Source: Pseudomonadota bacterium
GTDB taxonomy: Bacteria; Bdellovibrionota; FAC87; UBA2466
Assembly: GCA_009927005.1 (NCBI GenBank)
Contig: RFNV01000243.1
Span: forward strand, 1-36,799
Direction: 5' to 3'
DNA: 36,799 nucleotides
The translations under genes and the position numbers were made by a program. The notes under the pieces are model-generated. The model was not told where the DNA came from and did not search any database. It saw only the letters and a program-made list of their open reading frames with translations. Of this stretch, positions 11,438 through 21,215 are shown in pieces. How positions within the stretch are numbered: position 1 is the first letter of the stretch; each line of letters begins with the position of its first letter.

Positions 11438-13179
11438 GCGGGTCCCTCTTGATACAATTGGTAAAACTTATCAAAGAGTCCCCGCTGATTTCTAAGCTCT
11501 GGGATAGTTCCTTGTTCCTTTAATAGTCCTTTTTCAAGAACGATGACACGATCACAACTCTCGATAGTGGAAAGTCTATGGGCAATGATCAGAGCTGTGC
11601 GGCCCTTTAAGAGCTCACGAATAGCAACCATTAAGCGAGCCTCACTCGCATTGTCGAGACTAGCGGTTGCTTCATCCATTACTAACACCTCCGGATCTAA
11701 AACAAGTATTCGCGCAAAAGAAAGTAACTGTTTCTCCCCTAAGGAAAGATTGTGCCCCCCCTCATCAATCATGAGGTCAAGGCCTCCTCTTTTTTCGATA
11801 AAATCCCACACTTGAGCTTTCTTGCACTGTTCTATTAGGTAAGCATCAGTGAGTTCAGAATTTGCGAGCATTAAGTTGTCGCGAACAGAACCTTCGAACA
11901 AATAAACATCTTGAGGAATAAATCCGACATGTTTTCTGAGCGTCGAGCGTGTCCAGCAATCTAAGGAAATATCTCCTAAGAGAATTTTTCCATGGGTTGG
12001 CTCATAAAATCGTAATAACAAACGTGCAATAGTGGATTTTCCGCTTCCTGTTGCTCCAACAATGGCCATCGTCTTACCTGGAGGCACTTCAAAAGAAATA
12101 TCATCTAAAGCCCTTTCCTCGCGAGTTCGGTAGGTAAAGCTCACTTCCTGAAACTTAATTCCACAGGGGCGATTGATTTGGGGATTTAACCCAACCGTTT
12201 CTTCTTCAATCTCCTCGTCAAAAACATGAGCTACTCTTTCAGCCGAAACAAGTGCCGATAAAACGACATTATACTTTTCAACCAAATCCCGTATGGGCTG
12301 AAAGAGGTTTCGAATATAGGCTAAGAAGGCGACTAGGATTCCGACTTTCACTTTTCCTTGAATGACCCACGTACCGCCCACTCCCAGTAAGGTAGCCATT
12401 GCGATTCCATTGAGTACATTCGCCCACGGCTGGACTTGAGCATAGGCATGAATGGATTTCATGAGCGCTTGTTGGTGATGCCCGACAATCCCCTCAAAAG
12501 TTTGTTTTCTTGCCTCTTGAGCTCCCAGTCGATGAATTGTCGCCATCGCGGCTACATTTTCGCCCAAGAAACTATTAATTTCCGAAAGTTTGGATCGCGC
12601 TTCTCGATAGGCTTCAGAGAGCTTTTCTCCAAAATAAACAATGGCCCAAACAACACAGGGAAAGGTCAACAGAATGAGACTTGCCAATTTCCAATCTAAA
12701 ATCAACATAGCGATTACAGTTCCAATAATCACCATCACATCCAGTGCAAGAACTGACATCGATGCGGTAAACAACTCACTCAACGATCTCACATCATTAA
12801 TCACGCGTGTAATAAGCCGCCCGCTCGAATGCTCATCAAAGTAAGCCATTGGAAAACGAACAATCCGTTCGAACACTCGGAGTCGCAGTCGTTGCGTGAT
12901 GAGTAAGCCGGTAGTCTGTATCGTGAAGGCCTGACCCATCTCGCTCATAGCTTTAAATAAAATCACTAAAAAGAAGCCTAAGCATATTCTCATTAGCGTT
13001 TTTACGTTGGCAGGATTGGCGACTACCGCATCGGCTGCTTTACCAATCAGGATAGGAGCGATGAGATCAAGACCTGTTGTCACTCCAATGAGGCATACCC
13101 CCGCCAAAAGACGAAATTTAAATTCTTTGATGTGAGGCCATAATTTAAGGATAACTTGGAAGTGAAACCTGGACTTCAT
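11431..13179 (-). CDS. mdlB: ABC exporter half-transporter, MdlB-like, canonical Walker B
   Basis: Half-size ABC exporter: an N-terminal six-helix transmembrane domain (about residues 15-310) followed by an ATPase domain. Walker A is GATGSGKST (375-383) and Walker B ends in Asp502-Glu503 (MDEATASLD), so its own ATP site has the catalytic glutamate. The signature is degenerate: LSLGE (478-482) instead of LSGGQ. E. coli MdlB has a similarly altered signature. The ATG overlaps the preceding gene's stop (ATGA), and the two proteins almost certainly form a heterodimer. The transported substrate is not evident. Its stop overlaps the purE start. Confidence 0.9.
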   Translation of the reverse strand: MKSRFHFQVILKLWPHIKEFKFRLLAGVCLIGVTTGLDLIAPILIGKAADAVVANPANVKTLMRICLGFFLVILFKAMSEMGQAFTIQTTGLLITQRLRLRVFERIVRFPMAYFDEHSSGRLITRVINDVRSLSELFTASMSVLALDVMVIIGTVIAMLILDWKLASLILLTFPCVVWAIVYFGEKLSEAYREARSKLSEINSFLGENVAAMATIHRLGAQEARKQTFEGIVGHHQQALMKSIHAYAQVQPWANVLNGIAMATLLGVGGTWVIQGKVKVGILVAFLAYIRNLFQPIRDLVEKYNVVLSALVSAERVAHVFDEEIEEETVGLNPQINRPCGIKFQEVSFTYRTREERALDDISFEVPPGKTMAIVGATGSGKSTIARLLLRFYEPTHGKILLGDISLDCWTRSTLRKHVGFIPQDVYLFEGSVRDNLMLANSELTDAYLIEQCKKAQVWDFIEKRGGLDLMIDEGGHNLSLGEKQLLSFARILVLDPEVLVMDEATASLDNASEARLMVAIRELLKGRTALIIAHRLSTIESCDRVIVLEKGLLKEQGTIPELRNQRGLFDKFYQLYQEGPAC

Positions 13180-15005
13180 AGTTGGAGTCCTCCGCTCTCA
13201 AGGCGCTCACGCTCGAGTTCACGTTCGCTTTCTCTCCAGAGCGAGCGATACAAATGACAGGACCGAATCAACTCCGAATGTTTGCCCCTGGAAATAACTT
13301 TCCCTGATTCCATCACCCAAATCTCATCCATTCGGGGCATTACGGAGAGCCGGTGAGAAGAAAAGAGAATGGATAGTTTCGGATAAGCTTCAAAAAAACG
13401 ATCGATTATCTGTTGCTCGCACTCTACATCCACTGCGGAAAAACAATCATCGAGTAACAGCAACTCTGGTTGTCTTAAAAGCGCCCTGGCTAATGCCAAA
13501 CGCTGCCGCTGACCACCAGACAAAGTGACTCCCTTTTCTCCTATAAATGTCTGTAAGCCCTCCCTGAGAGCTGACACTTCTTCCCACACTCCAGCCACTC
13601 TGAGCGCCTGCTCCATCTGCAAAGTACTGGCCTCTCGTTTTAAGCCCATGACCAAATTCGTAGCGACTTTCTCGCCAAAGAGCGTGACTTGTTGTTCGAC
13701 GCTTGCAACTCGATTTCTGAGCTCACTCAAATGCAGGGTTTTGATGTCCTTATCTTTTAGGAACAGAGTTCCTGGAGGAGGCTCGTACAACCTGAGGAGC
13801 AAGTTGAACAAAGTAGTTTTTCCACAACCGACTGGCCCCACCAAACCGATCTTCTTCCCCAAGGGGATCTCTAAGCCATTAAGAGAGAGAGCAAAACTAG
13901 TTTCATTCTCTCTCGAAAATCCAAAATGAAGATCTCTAATTTCAAGCTCCTTTCCAAGTGAGCCACTGGTAAGCGCTGGGTAAGTGTCTTCAATAGGATT
14001 TTCTTGAAGGATTTGTTCGATCCGGCGCTCAGCTGCTTTTGCTTCACGAGTCATCGTTACAGACCAACCAATAGCTTCCATCGGCCAAGACAGCTGAACG
14101 ACAAACCTCTGGAAAGCAATGAATGTTCCAACTGAGATGGCTCCAGCTATGACATCTTTTCCCCCAAAGAGAAGAATAAAGAAGGTTCCCATTTGAGTTA
14201 AAAAACTGAGGCTTGGAGAAAATACTGATTCGTACTTGGCAAGCCGCTGCCCTTCCCTCACAAATTCACCACTCAGTTCTCGAAATTTACGATCAGAATG
14301 GTTTTCCAGTACGAGCGCTTTTATCAACCGAATTCCCGAAAAGGTCTCCTGAGCGTAAGCACTCATCTGAGAGAGTCGCGACTGCATCTTCTCAAAAAAG
14401 AAATCTACTTTGTTTCCGATTTTGGCAGTCAGCAGGGGTACCAGCGGGTAAAAAGCAAACGTTAAAAGGGTCAACTTCCACGATAGCCACAACATCGCGG
14501 GGACGAGCATCATGAACATGATGACTGCGTCCAAGGCGACTAAAATTCCTGGGCCTAAAGCCATTCGAATGGATTCGATATCATTTGTGGCTCGGGACAT
14601 CAGATCGCCCGTCCGATAGCGTTGGTACCGCATCAAAGGAATCTTTTGGAGGTGTTCATAGAGTTCCTTCCGTAAGTCAGAAGCAACGTAATTGGCCGTC
14701 CCAATCAGGTAGACCCGCCACCAATAGCGTCCAATCGACTGAAGAATCATCACGACTAGGTAGGCCACTGCCGCCAGTATGACCGCTTTAATCGCACCCG
14801 GAACGAGCGCGTCCATGGCCATTTTGATCAGAAGGGGCTGAACGATATTTAGAAAATCCACGAAAAGAAGCCAAACGAAGCCCTTCAAGTAGGGGCTTTT
14901 GTACTTGTACAGAAACCGACTAAACGGATAATCCCTGACTTTCTTTTTCAGGCCTAAGAACCCGAAACTATTATTTTTTTTAGGACTGTTACTTTGACTT
15001 TCCAC
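13176..15005 (-). CDS. mdlA: ABC exporter half-transporter, MdlA-like, non-catalytic Walker B
   Basis: Partner of the downstream half-transporter. Transmembrane domain to about residue 340, then the ATPase domain with Walker A GPVGCGKT (390-397) and an intact LSGGQ signature (495-499). Walker B reads LLLLDDCFSAVD, with Asp520 where the catalytic Glu is expected. E. coli MdlA has the same DD pattern. The H-loop His is kept (SSHRLS). The start is GTG at 15005 with a weak GGAA upstream. It is the first gene of the four-gene minus-strand operon, divergent from clpB, and leaves only 52 bp for both promoters. A long charged N-terminal stretch precedes the first helix. Confidence 0.9.
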   Translation of the reverse strand: MESQSNSPKKNNSFGFLGLKKKVRDYPFSRFLYKYKSPYLKGFVWLLFVDFLNIVQPLLIKMAMDALVPGAIKAVILAAVAYLVVMILQSIGRYWWRVYLIGTANYVASDLRKELYEHLQKIPLMRYQRYRTGDLMSRATNDIESIRMALGPGILVALDAVIMFMMLVPAMLWLSWKLTLLTFAFYPLVPLLTAKIGNKVDFFFEKMQSRLSQMSAYAQETFSGIRLIKALVLENHSDRKFRELSGEFVREGQRLAKYESVFSPSLSFLTQMGTFFILLFGGKDVIAGAISVGTFIAFQRFVVQLSWPMEAIGWSVTMTREAKAAERRIEQILQENPIEDTYPALTSGSLGKELEIRDLHFGFSRENETSFALSLNGLEIPLGKKIGLVGPVGCGKTTLFNLLLRLYEPPPGTLFLKDKDIKTLHLSELRNRVASVEQQVTLFGEKVATNLVMGLKREASTLQMEQALRVAGVWEEVSALREGLQTFIGEKGVTLSGGQRQRLALARALLRQPELLLLDDCFSAVDVECEQQIIDRFFEAYPKLSILFSSHRLSVMPRMDEIWVMESGKVISRGKHSELIRSCHLYRSLWRESERELERERLESGGLQL

Positions 15006-15023
15006 ACTAAAGTTCCATACTAT
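14994..15023 (+). promoter_or_regulatory. Candidate sigma-70-type promoter of clpB
   Basis: TTGACT (14994-14999), an 18-bp spacer and TACTAT (15018-15023), about 35 bp before the clpB start. It overlaps the first codons of the divergent mdlA-like gene. No CIRCE repeat is seen and no convincing sigma-32 sequence was recognised. The clpB ribosome-binding site is a strong GGGAGGAG. Confidence 0.4.
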
Positions 15024-15057
15024 TTATTAAACCCGCCAATGTGGGAGGAGATTAAGA

Positions 15058-17673
15058 ATGAACCTAAATCAGTTCACTGTGAAAGCGCAAGAAGCAGTTG
15101 TGGACGCTCAAAGTCTGGCAGTTAAAAAAAGCCACCAAACGGTAGACCCTGAAGACCTCCTTTTTTCTTTGTTAAATCAAGAAGACAGTTTGGTCTCAGA
15201 ATCCTTATCTAAGATCCAATCCAAACTCCCTGCCCTGTTACTCAAAGAAGTCGAGCAGGAAATTAACAAAAAGCCCCAAGTTCACGGAAACGTACAAACC
15301 TATTTGTCACCGGCTCTCAATAAAGTGCTAGTGCAGTCTGAAGAAGAATCAAAAGCCCTGCGGGACGACTTTATTAGTACAGAGCATCTATTTTTGGCCT
15401 TGTTTTCATTAAAAGATGGCCCGGTGGCATCCTTATTGAGCAAGAACCGAATTAACAAACAAACTTTTTTAGACGCTCTCAAAAAAGTTCGTGGAAGCCA
15501 ACGGGTGACGGATCAAAACCCCGAAGAAAAGTACAATGCCCTTGAAAAATATTGCCGCGATTTAACTCAAGCTGCCTCACATGGCCGATTAGATCCAGTG
15601 ATCGGCAGAGACAGTGAAATTCGAAGAGTCATCCAAGTTCTGTCACGAAGAACCAAGAATAATCCCGTTCTCATTGGAGAGCCTGGAGTAGGAAAAACCG
15701 CTATTGTGGAAGGATTAGCTCAGAGAATCGTGGCAGGTGACGTTCCAGAAAGCCTGAAAGGAAAGCGCCTCCTCGCTCTCGATATTGGTTCACTCATTGC
15801 TGGGGCCAAATTCCGGGGCGAATTCGAAGACCGACTTAAAGCGGTTTTGAAAGAAGTAACTTCTGCTCAGGGAAATATCATTCTTTTCATTGATGAACTT
15901 CACACGGTGGTGGGGGCCGGAAAAGCCGAAGGAAGCATGGATGCTTCCAACATGTTGAAACCGCAACTGGCCCGGGGTGAATTGCGCTGCGTTGGGGCCA
16001 CCACCCTTGATGAATATCGCCAATACATTGAAAAAGATTCCGCTTTGGAAAGACGCTTTCAACAAGTCTATGTAGGGGAGCCCTCTGTTGAGAATACCGT
16101 CTCTATTTTGCGCGGTTTGAAAGAGAAATATGAAGTCCATCACGGAATTCGGATTACCGACAGCGCGATTGTCGCAGCTGCAAAGCTTTCGGATCGGTAT
16201 ATTACCAATCGGCAACTTCCGGATAAGGCGATCGACCTTATCGACGAAGCCGCTTCTAAATTAAGAATTGAAATCGATAGTCTGCCCACTGAAATCGATG
16301 AAGTTGAACGAAAAGTTATTCAATTAGGAGTTGAACGAGAAGCCCTCAAGAAGGAGACCTCTGCACAGTCCGAGGAGCGTCGGAAAGAAATTGAATCTGA
16401 CATTCAAGAGTTTAATGCTTCAATTGCAAAAATGAAAAAGCAGTGGAATGCTGAAAAGGAATTAATTTCTCAAGCTTCGCAACTCAAGGAACAGCTGGAG
16501 AACACACGACTTCAAGCTGAAAAAGCAGAGAGAGAAGGAAATCTCGGAAAAGCTGCTGAACTCAAATATGGGGTTTTGGGCGACCTTCAAAAACGCTTAG
16601 AAAAAACAACAGAAGAACTCAATCAAATGAGCCGCGAAAAAAGAATGCTCAAAGAGGAAGTGGATGAGGAAGACATAGCCGAAGTGGTTGCCAAATGGAC
16701 TGGTATTCCCGTTTCGAAAATGCTTGAAAGCGAAAAAGAGAAGATTCTTCGCATGGAGGAAGAACTGAAGAAAAGAGTTGTTGGCCAAGAAGAGGCTGTG
16801 AAAGCAGTGTGTAATGCCGTTCGACGCAGTTTTGCAGGTCTTCACGATCCGAAAAAACCCATCGGTAGTTTCCTATTCCTCGGTCCCACTGGGGTTGGAA
16901 AAACAGAGACAGCAAAGGCTCTTGCTGAATTTCTGTTTGATGACGAAAGTAATATGATTCGAATCGATATGACTGAGTTCATGGAAAAACACTCAGTCTC
17001 TCGTTTAGTGGGTGCCCCCCCGGGCTATGTCGGTTATGAAGAGGGAGGAGTTTTAACAGAAGCAGTTCGACGACGTCCCTACTCGGTCATTCTTTTTGAC
17101 GAAGTCGAAAAAGCACACCCTGACGTTTTTAATATCCTCCTGCAAGTACTCGATGATGGGATTTTGACTTCAGGCCAAGGCACTCAAGTTAATTTTAAGA
17201 ATACGATGATTATTCTGACTTCAAACTTGGGAAGCCAACATTTACTTGAGACATCAAAACCCGAAAAAGCCAAAGAGCTTGTTATGGGTGAAGTCCGAAA
17301 GCATTTTAGGCCAGAGCTGCTCAATCGATTGGATGATTTGATTGTGTTCCACCACTTAGAAAGAGCCCAACTAACGCAGATAGTCGACATTCAGCTCGAG
17401 CAGGTAAAAAAGTTGCTTGAGGCTAAAAACCTCAGTATGGTTGTGGACCGTAAGGCCAAGGAATTATTGGCCGAAAGAGGCTATGATCCCGTGTACGGGG
17501 CGCGACCACTAAAACGTTTGATTACGGATTTAATACTAAATCCCTTGTCGATGCGTCTATTAGAGGGAGAATTCCATCCGGGAGATGCGGTCGAGATAGG
17601 TGTTGATTCAAAAGGAGAACTCGAGTTTCTCCGAAAAGCTGCACCGGGTGCAAAAAAAGCAGCATCGAAATAA
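15058..17673 (+). CDS. clpB: ClpB/Hsp100 disaggregase
   Basis: Hexameric AAA+ chaperone that extracts polypeptides from aggregates together with DnaK. The 871-residue protein has the expected order: Clp N-domain (1-150), first ATPase with Walker A GEPGVGKT (207-214), a long coiled-coil middle domain (about 400-540), and second ATPase with Walker A GPTGVGKT (609-616). A C-terminal arm follows, ending in an Ala/Lys-rich tail. The middle domain distinguishes it from ClpA and ClpC. A GGGAGGAG ribosome-binding site precedes the ATG. It is followed after 12 bp by the HtrA protease, forming a protein quality-control pair. Confidence 0.97.
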   Translation: MNLNQFTVKAQEAVVDAQSLAVKKSHQTVDPEDLLFSLLNQEDSLVSESLSKIQSKLPALLLKEVEQEINKKPQVHGNVQTYLSPALNKVLVQSEEESKALRDDFISTEHLFLALFSLKDGPVASLLSKNRINKQTFLDALKKVRGSQRVTDQNPEEKYNALEKYCRDLTQAASHGRLDPVIGRDSEIRRVIQVLSRRTKNNPVLIGEPGVGKTAIVEGLAQRIVAGDVPESLKGKRLLALDIGSLIAGAKFRGEFEDRLKAVLKEVTSAQGNIILFIDELHTVVGAGKAEGSMDASNMLKPQLARGELRCVGATTLDEYRQYIEKDSALERRFQQVYVGEPSVENTVSILRGLKEKYEVHHGIRITDSAIVAAAKLSDRYITNRQLPDKAIDLIDEAASKLRIEIDSLPTEIDEVERKVIQLGVEREALKKETSAQSEERRKEIESDIQEFNASIAKMKKQWNAEKELISQASQLKEQLENTRLQAEKAEREGNLGKAAELKYGVLGDLQKRLEKTTEELNQMSREKRMLKEEVDEEDIAEVVAKWTGIPVSKMLESEKEKILRMEEELKKRVVGQEEAVKAVCNAVRRSFAGLHDPKKPIGSFLFLGPTGVGKTETAKALAEFLFDDESNMIRIDMTEFMEKHSVSRLVGAPPGYVGYEEGGVLTEAVRRRPYSVILFDEVEKAHPDVFNILLQVLDDGILTSGQGTQVNFKNTMIILTSNLGSQHLLETSKPEKAKELVMGEVRKHFRPELLNRLDDLIVFHHLERAQLTQIVDIQLEQVKKLLEAKNLSMVVDRKAKELLAERGYDPVYGARPLKRLITDLILNPLSMRLLEGEFHPGDAVEIGVDSKGELEFLRKAAPGAKKAASK

Positions 17674-17685
17674 GGAGACCACTTC

Positions 17686-19260
17686 ATGTCAGAAGAAAAA
17701 CCAAGAATACCACTGAAGGGGCTTGCCCTTTATGTTGCCTTAGGAATTGTAGCCGCTTTAACAAGCGTCGGTGTCTACGCGGGTGCCCAGTACCTTTATC
17801 AGGTCGCTGACTCAAAAAAGGAAGAAGTTCAAGCGCCGTTAGATAATCCCGCTTCAGCAGAAACTCGATCGGACACGGGCAATCACGATGCCGGAACAAC
17901 AGCTCTTAAAAAAACCTCTGAGAGTTTTCGATCAGTTGCAAAAAAAGTCGGTCCGGCTGTCGTAAACATTAAAGCCACTCGCGGGGTAAAAAAACCTAAA
18001 ATGCCACGCCCCCGAAATCGTCGCCAAAGTCCTGGACCAGATGATGAGGACAGCCCATTTCCCCGAGATCCGTTTTGGGATTTTTTCGAACGCTTTGGAG
18101 CGCCCCATATGATGCCTGAGCCGGGGCCACAAACCAGTTTGGGGTCGGGAATTATCATTGATAAAAATGGAACTGTAGTAACTAACAATCACGTGATCGA
18201 TGGCGGCACCGAAATTATGGTCCGAATCGGAACTGACAATACGGAAATGAAAGCAAAGATTATTGGCACAGATCCCAAAACTGATCTAGCCGTTCTAAAA
18301 ATCGAAGGAGCCAAAGACCTCCCCTTCGCTGCTTGGGGAGATTCTGATTCTGCCGAAGTCGGAGATTGGGCCATCGCGATTGGAAGCCCTTTTGCTTTGG
18401 ATCAATCCGTAACAGTGGGAATCATTAGCGCAAAAGGTAGGAATCAGGTGGGACTCGGAAATGACTTCCGTGCGGACATGCTGCAAACCGACGCAGCCAT
18501 CAATCCCGGAAATTCGGGAGGCCCCCTTTGTGATATCGATGGAAATATTATTGGGGTTAATACTGCTATCTACAGCCGCAGCGGTGGCTATATGGGGATC
18601 GGCTTTGCTATTCCGGCCAATCTTGCAAAAGACATCGTCAATCGTCTTTTAAAAGAAGGAAAGATTGTTCGTGGGTGGCTTGGTGTGTACATCCAACCTC
18701 TTGATCCTGAACTTGCAAAGGACCTAGGGCTAAAGCAGGGAGTCGGAATCCATGAGGTCATAGAGGGAAGTCCAGCGGCTACTGCAGGTCTTCAAGCGGG
18801 AGATGTCGTTTTGGAAGTAGATGGAAAAACCGTAAAGGAAGTCACTGAGCTTCAGCGACGAATTGGTGATTTCAAACCTGGTCAAACAGTAAAATTAAAA
18901 GTGATGGGTTATGCAGATAAGAAATCTCGCGCCATCACTGTTAAAGTGGGAACTCTTCCAGAGGATCAAGGTGCAGGTGCGGGCTCAGAAGAACGTTCAG
19001 AGAACGAACAAGAACCCGATAAAATTGGATTGATCCTTGGAATGAAAGGCAAAGAAGTTGTCATTAAAGGGATGGAGCCTGGTTCGCTTGCAGAAACCAT
19101 GTTGGGTCTTGAAGTGGGAGATGTCATTGTGCGAGTAAATCGCCAAAACATTACTTCAATATCAGCGTATAAAAAGGCTTTAAAAACCGCTAAGCATGTT
19201 TATTTAGAAGTGAAGCGAAAAGGCCGCAATCTGTTTTTCCAGTTTGCTCTACCTGAATAA
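17686..19260 (+). CDS. HtrA/Deg-family serine protease with two PDZ domains
   Basis: Periplasmic protease/chaperone of the DegP/DegQ/HtrA type. An N-terminal hydrophobic segment (about 11-36) likely anchors the protein in the inner membrane. A proline- and charge-rich linker follows. The trypsin-like domain has the triad His169 (TNNHVID), Asp200 (KTDLAVL) and Ser277 (GNSGGPL). The first PDZ domain covers about 325-415 and the second about 445-524, separated by an acidic linker. The 524-residue length and two PDZ domains resemble DegP/DegQ more than DegS. The start is preceded by AAGGAG. It is 12 bp downstream of clpB, so probably co-transcribed as a stress cluster. Confidence 0.95.
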   Translation: MSEEKPRIPLKGLALYVALGIVAALTSVGVYAGAQYLYQVADSKKEEVQAPLDNPASAETRSDTGNHDAGTTALKKTSESFRSVAKKVGPAVVNIKATRGVKKPKMPRPRNRRQSPGPDDEDSPFPRDPFWDFFERFGAPHMMPEPGPQTSLGSGIIIDKNGTVVTNNHVIDGGTEIMVRIGTDNTEMKAKIIGTDPKTDLAVLKIEGAKDLPFAAWGDSDSAEVGDWAIAIGSPFALDQSVTVGIISAKGRNQVGLGNDFRADMLQTDAAINPGNSGGPLCDIDGNIIGVNTAIYSRSGGYMGIGFAIPANLAKDIVNRLLKEGKIVRGWLGVYIQPLDPELAKDLGLKQGVGIHEVIEGSPAATAGLQAGDVVLEVDGKTVKEVTELQRRIGDFKPGQTVKLKVMGYADKKSRAITVKVGTLPEDQGAGAGSEERSENEQEPDKIGLILGMKGKEVVIKGMEPGSLAETMLGLEVGDVIVRVNRQNITSISAYKKALKTAKHVYLEVKRKGRNLFFQFALPE

Positions 19261-19301
19261 AATCGCTTCAATAGGCTCTAGCAAAGAGGGGGAAGTAAGT
19301 C

Positions 19302-20213
19302 GTGAGTTCAATTGTTGCAGTGGGGTCTCTTGCTTTTGATAGCATTGAAACACCTTTTGGAAGTGTCGGTAAGATCTTAGGGGGTTCGGCAAATCACTTC
19401 TCTCTCAGTGCAAGTTACTTCAGCCCGGTAAAGTGCATCAGTGTCGTGGGAGAGGATTATCCGAAAGACCATTTAGATTATTTGAAATCTAAAAACATTG
19501 ATCTCAGCGGAGTCACGGTTTCCGAAGGCAAGACGTTCCATTGGTCTGGCCGTTACGGTTACGACCTTCATGAAGCAACCACCTTAGATACCCAGTTGAA
19601 TGTCTTCGAACATTTTTCGCCCGAAGTTCCCTTAAGCTACCAAGACAGTCCATTTTTATTCTTGGGTAACATCCTGCCCTCTCTTCAGGACAAGGTCCTT
19701 AAGAATCTACCCAACGCTAAATTTATCGCTTTAGACACCATGAATTTTTGGATTCAAAGTCAGAAAGAGGCTTTGATCCAGGTTCTGTCGAAAGTTCACT
19801 GTTTGATCATCAATGAAGCAGAACTCCGCCAACTGACTCAGACCCACAACGTGGTGAAAGCGGCCGAGATGGTCCGCAACTGGGGACCTCATATTGTTGT
19901 CGTTAAACGCGGAGAGTACGGGGCCCTTCTATTTAATAAAACGGAGGCTTTTAGCCTACCCGGACTGCCCCTAAGCGAAGTCAAAGATCCCACCGGCGCT
20001 GGTGATTCATTTGCGGGGGGTTTTCTGGGGTATTTGGCTTCCTGTGGACAAACCTCCCCCGATAAAAAGGCCTTGAGGCAAGCTGTGGTCTTCGGCAGCG
20101 TGATGGCTTCATTTATTGTGGAGGATTTTGGCTGCAATCAGCTCCTTCGAATTTCAAAAGAGCAAATAGATAAACGTTTTCAACACTTTAAGGAACTGAC
20201 CTCCTTCAACTAA
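19302..20213 (+). CDS. PfkB-family carbohydrate/nucleoside kinase
   Basis: Ribokinase-fold kinase, 303 residues. The N-terminal PfkB pattern is seen as KILGGSANHFSLSASYF with VVGEDYPKDHLDYL after it. The C-terminal signature DPTGAGDSFAGGF contains the catalytic base Asp235. The start is GTG at 19302 behind a GGGGGAAG ribosome-binding site; no ATG fits. The substrate (ribose, adenosine, fructose phosphate or other) cannot be assigned. The 41-bp gap after htrA holds no terminator, so it may be the third gene of the clpB transcript. Confidence 0.9.
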   Translation: MSSIVAVGSLAFDSIETPFGSVGKILGGSANHFSLSASYFSPVKCISVVGEDYPKDHLDYLKSKNIDLSGVTVSEGKTFHWSGRYGYDLHEATTLDTQLNVFEHFSPEVPLSYQDSPFLFLGNILPSLQDKVLKNLPNAKFIALDTMNFWIQSQKEALIQVLSKVHCLIINEAELRQLTQTHNVVKAAEMVRNWGPHIVVVKRGEYGALLFNKTEAFSLPGLPLSEVKDPTGAGDSFAGGFLGYLASCGQTSPDKKALRQAVVFGSVMASFIVEDFGCNQLLRISKEQIDKRFQHFKELTSFN

Positions 20214-20334
20214 CTTCCCTGGTTGGAAGCTTGACGGGGTCTAGGATCACCATTAAAAGGCATTCTTTAACGTGTCACTAAAAACCGTATTATCGCAAAT
20301 AGTTAGTAAGAAAAATCTGGCAAGGATTGGTTCC

Positions 20335-20904
20335 ATGGCAAAATTAAAAGTAAAAAAGCCTGCTAAAAAGAAAAAAGCGGCACCAGCTAAAAAAGCTGTT
20401 GCTCCTAAAATGAAGGCAAAGACACCTGCAAAAGCAGCCTCAAAAGCAAAAAAGCCGGTTGCCGAACCAAAGAAAAAAGCCCCAGAGAAAAAAGAAACTA
20501 AGGCTTCAACAGCTGCACCCTCAAAAAAACAAAGCGCTTCATCCTCAAAAGAGGCAAAAGCTGCGGTGGCTCCTAAACGCCCAATTCTAGGGCCGATTGA
20601 GCCTGGTCGTTTAGGTCAAAAGCGAAATTGTCTTGAGTGTGGGACCAAATTTTATGATTTTGAACGGCTTCCTATTACTTGCCCAAAATGCTTCTCTGAA
20701 TTTGAACCGCAAGACTTCGAACCCAAAATCAATTTAAAATCTGATTCAAAAAAGGCCCGCGCAGTTGAAAAGGAAGAAGAGCCTGAAAGAGAACTTGTCG
20801 TGAGTGAATCTTCCGAATTCGAAAGCCTCGAAGATTTAAATGATGACGACTCCGCAGTGGTGGGTATTGGTCCAGACAAAGACAGCGACGAAAGCTTTGA
20901 TTAA
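20335..20904 (+). CDS. Lysine/alanine-rich protein with FYDLN-type zinc ribbon (TIGR02300-like)
   Basis: 189 residues. The N-terminal ~85 residues are almost only Lys, Ala and Pro, like a histone-H1-type tail. Next comes a compact segment LGQKRNCLECGTKFYDFE followed by CPKC, two CxxC pairs matching the FYDLN acid-rich family. The C-terminus is strongly acidic and ends in DKDSDESFD. ATG at 20335 is chosen because AAGGA lies 8 bases upstream. A GTG at 20272 is also in frame and would add 21 residues, but its Shine-Dalgarno spacing is poor. A basic tail plus a zinc ribbon suggests nucleic-acid binding, which is inference. The 3' end overlaps the convergent small membrane-protein gene by 4 bp. 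Confidence 0.8.
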   Translation: MAKLKVKKPAKKKKAAPAKKAVAPKMKAKTPAKAASKAKKPVAEPKKKAPEKKETKASTAAPSKKQSASSSKEAKAAVAPKRPILGPIEPGRLGQKRNCLECGTKFYDFERLPITCPKCFSEFEPQDFEPKINLKSDSKKARAVEKEEEPERELVVSESSEFESLEDLNDDDSAVVGIGPDKDSDESFD

Positions 20905-20917
20905 GGTTTTTTAATCA
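20898..20917. terminator. Weak AT-rich hairpin at convergent gene ends
   Basis: Seven-bp inverted repeat TGATTAA, loop GGTTTT, TTAATCA, spanning the stop codons of both convergent genes. All pairs but one are A-T, so the hairpin is weak. It could serve both strands, but a terminator role is only a suggestion. Confidence 0.25.
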
Positions 20918-21098
20918 GATCCGTTTTGCTCTTGCCTGCTTTTTCTTCTTTCTTAAAATTTCGCTGATTAGATCGTTCGTGGAAATCGACCATGAGTCTG
21001 ATAAAAAGCAATGTGATTGCGCCAGTAATAATAAAAAACCACTGAGCTGGTGTGATACTTTCAAAAAATAAAACTAACCACTTTTTATTATTTCCCAT
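20901..21098 (-). CDS. Small single-span membrane protein at end of Tad-type operon
   Basis: 65 residues: a short N-terminal stretch, one hydrophobic helix (about residues 19-37, WFFIITGAITLLFIRLMV), then a charged Lys/Glu/Arg-rich tail. No family recognised. There is no Shine-Dalgarno of its own. However, its ATG begins one base after the stop (21100-21102) of the -1-frame continuation of the preceding gene, so translation would be coupled if that frameshift occurs. This arrangement supports both the gene and the extension. Confidence 0.55.
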   Translation of the reverse strand: MGNNKKWLVLFFESITPAQWFFIITGAITLLFIRLMVDFHERSNQRNFKKEEKAGKSKTDLIKKP

Positions 21099-21099
21099 T

Positions 21100-21215
21100 T
21101 TAGGGCCCGTTTTTTAGTTTCAGCTTGAATGGTGTTTGGGGTTCCGATTCTCCTCTCATCCCCAGAACAGCTCCCGTGACGAGCAGGGCACCTAAAACCC
21201 ACCAAACATTTTTTT
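21100..21215 (-). other. -1-frame C-terminal extension (membrane anchor) after A7 run
   Basis: Reading one base back at the A7 run replaces the tail MFGGF with a 36-residue segment beginning NVWWVLGALLVTGAVLGMRG, that is, a hydrophobic helix followed by a short positively charged tail ending KLKLKNGP. The stop TAA at 21100-21102 is one base before the ATG of the next gene. This would make a 381-residue protein with a signal peptide and a C-terminal anchor. The cause may be a sequencing error in the homopolymer, a real mutation, or transcriptional/ribosomal slippage. Confidence 0.65.

Noticed and set aside
20219-20235. CTTCC ... GGAAG inverted repeat after the PfkB gene
   Set aside because: Five-bp stem without a T-run.
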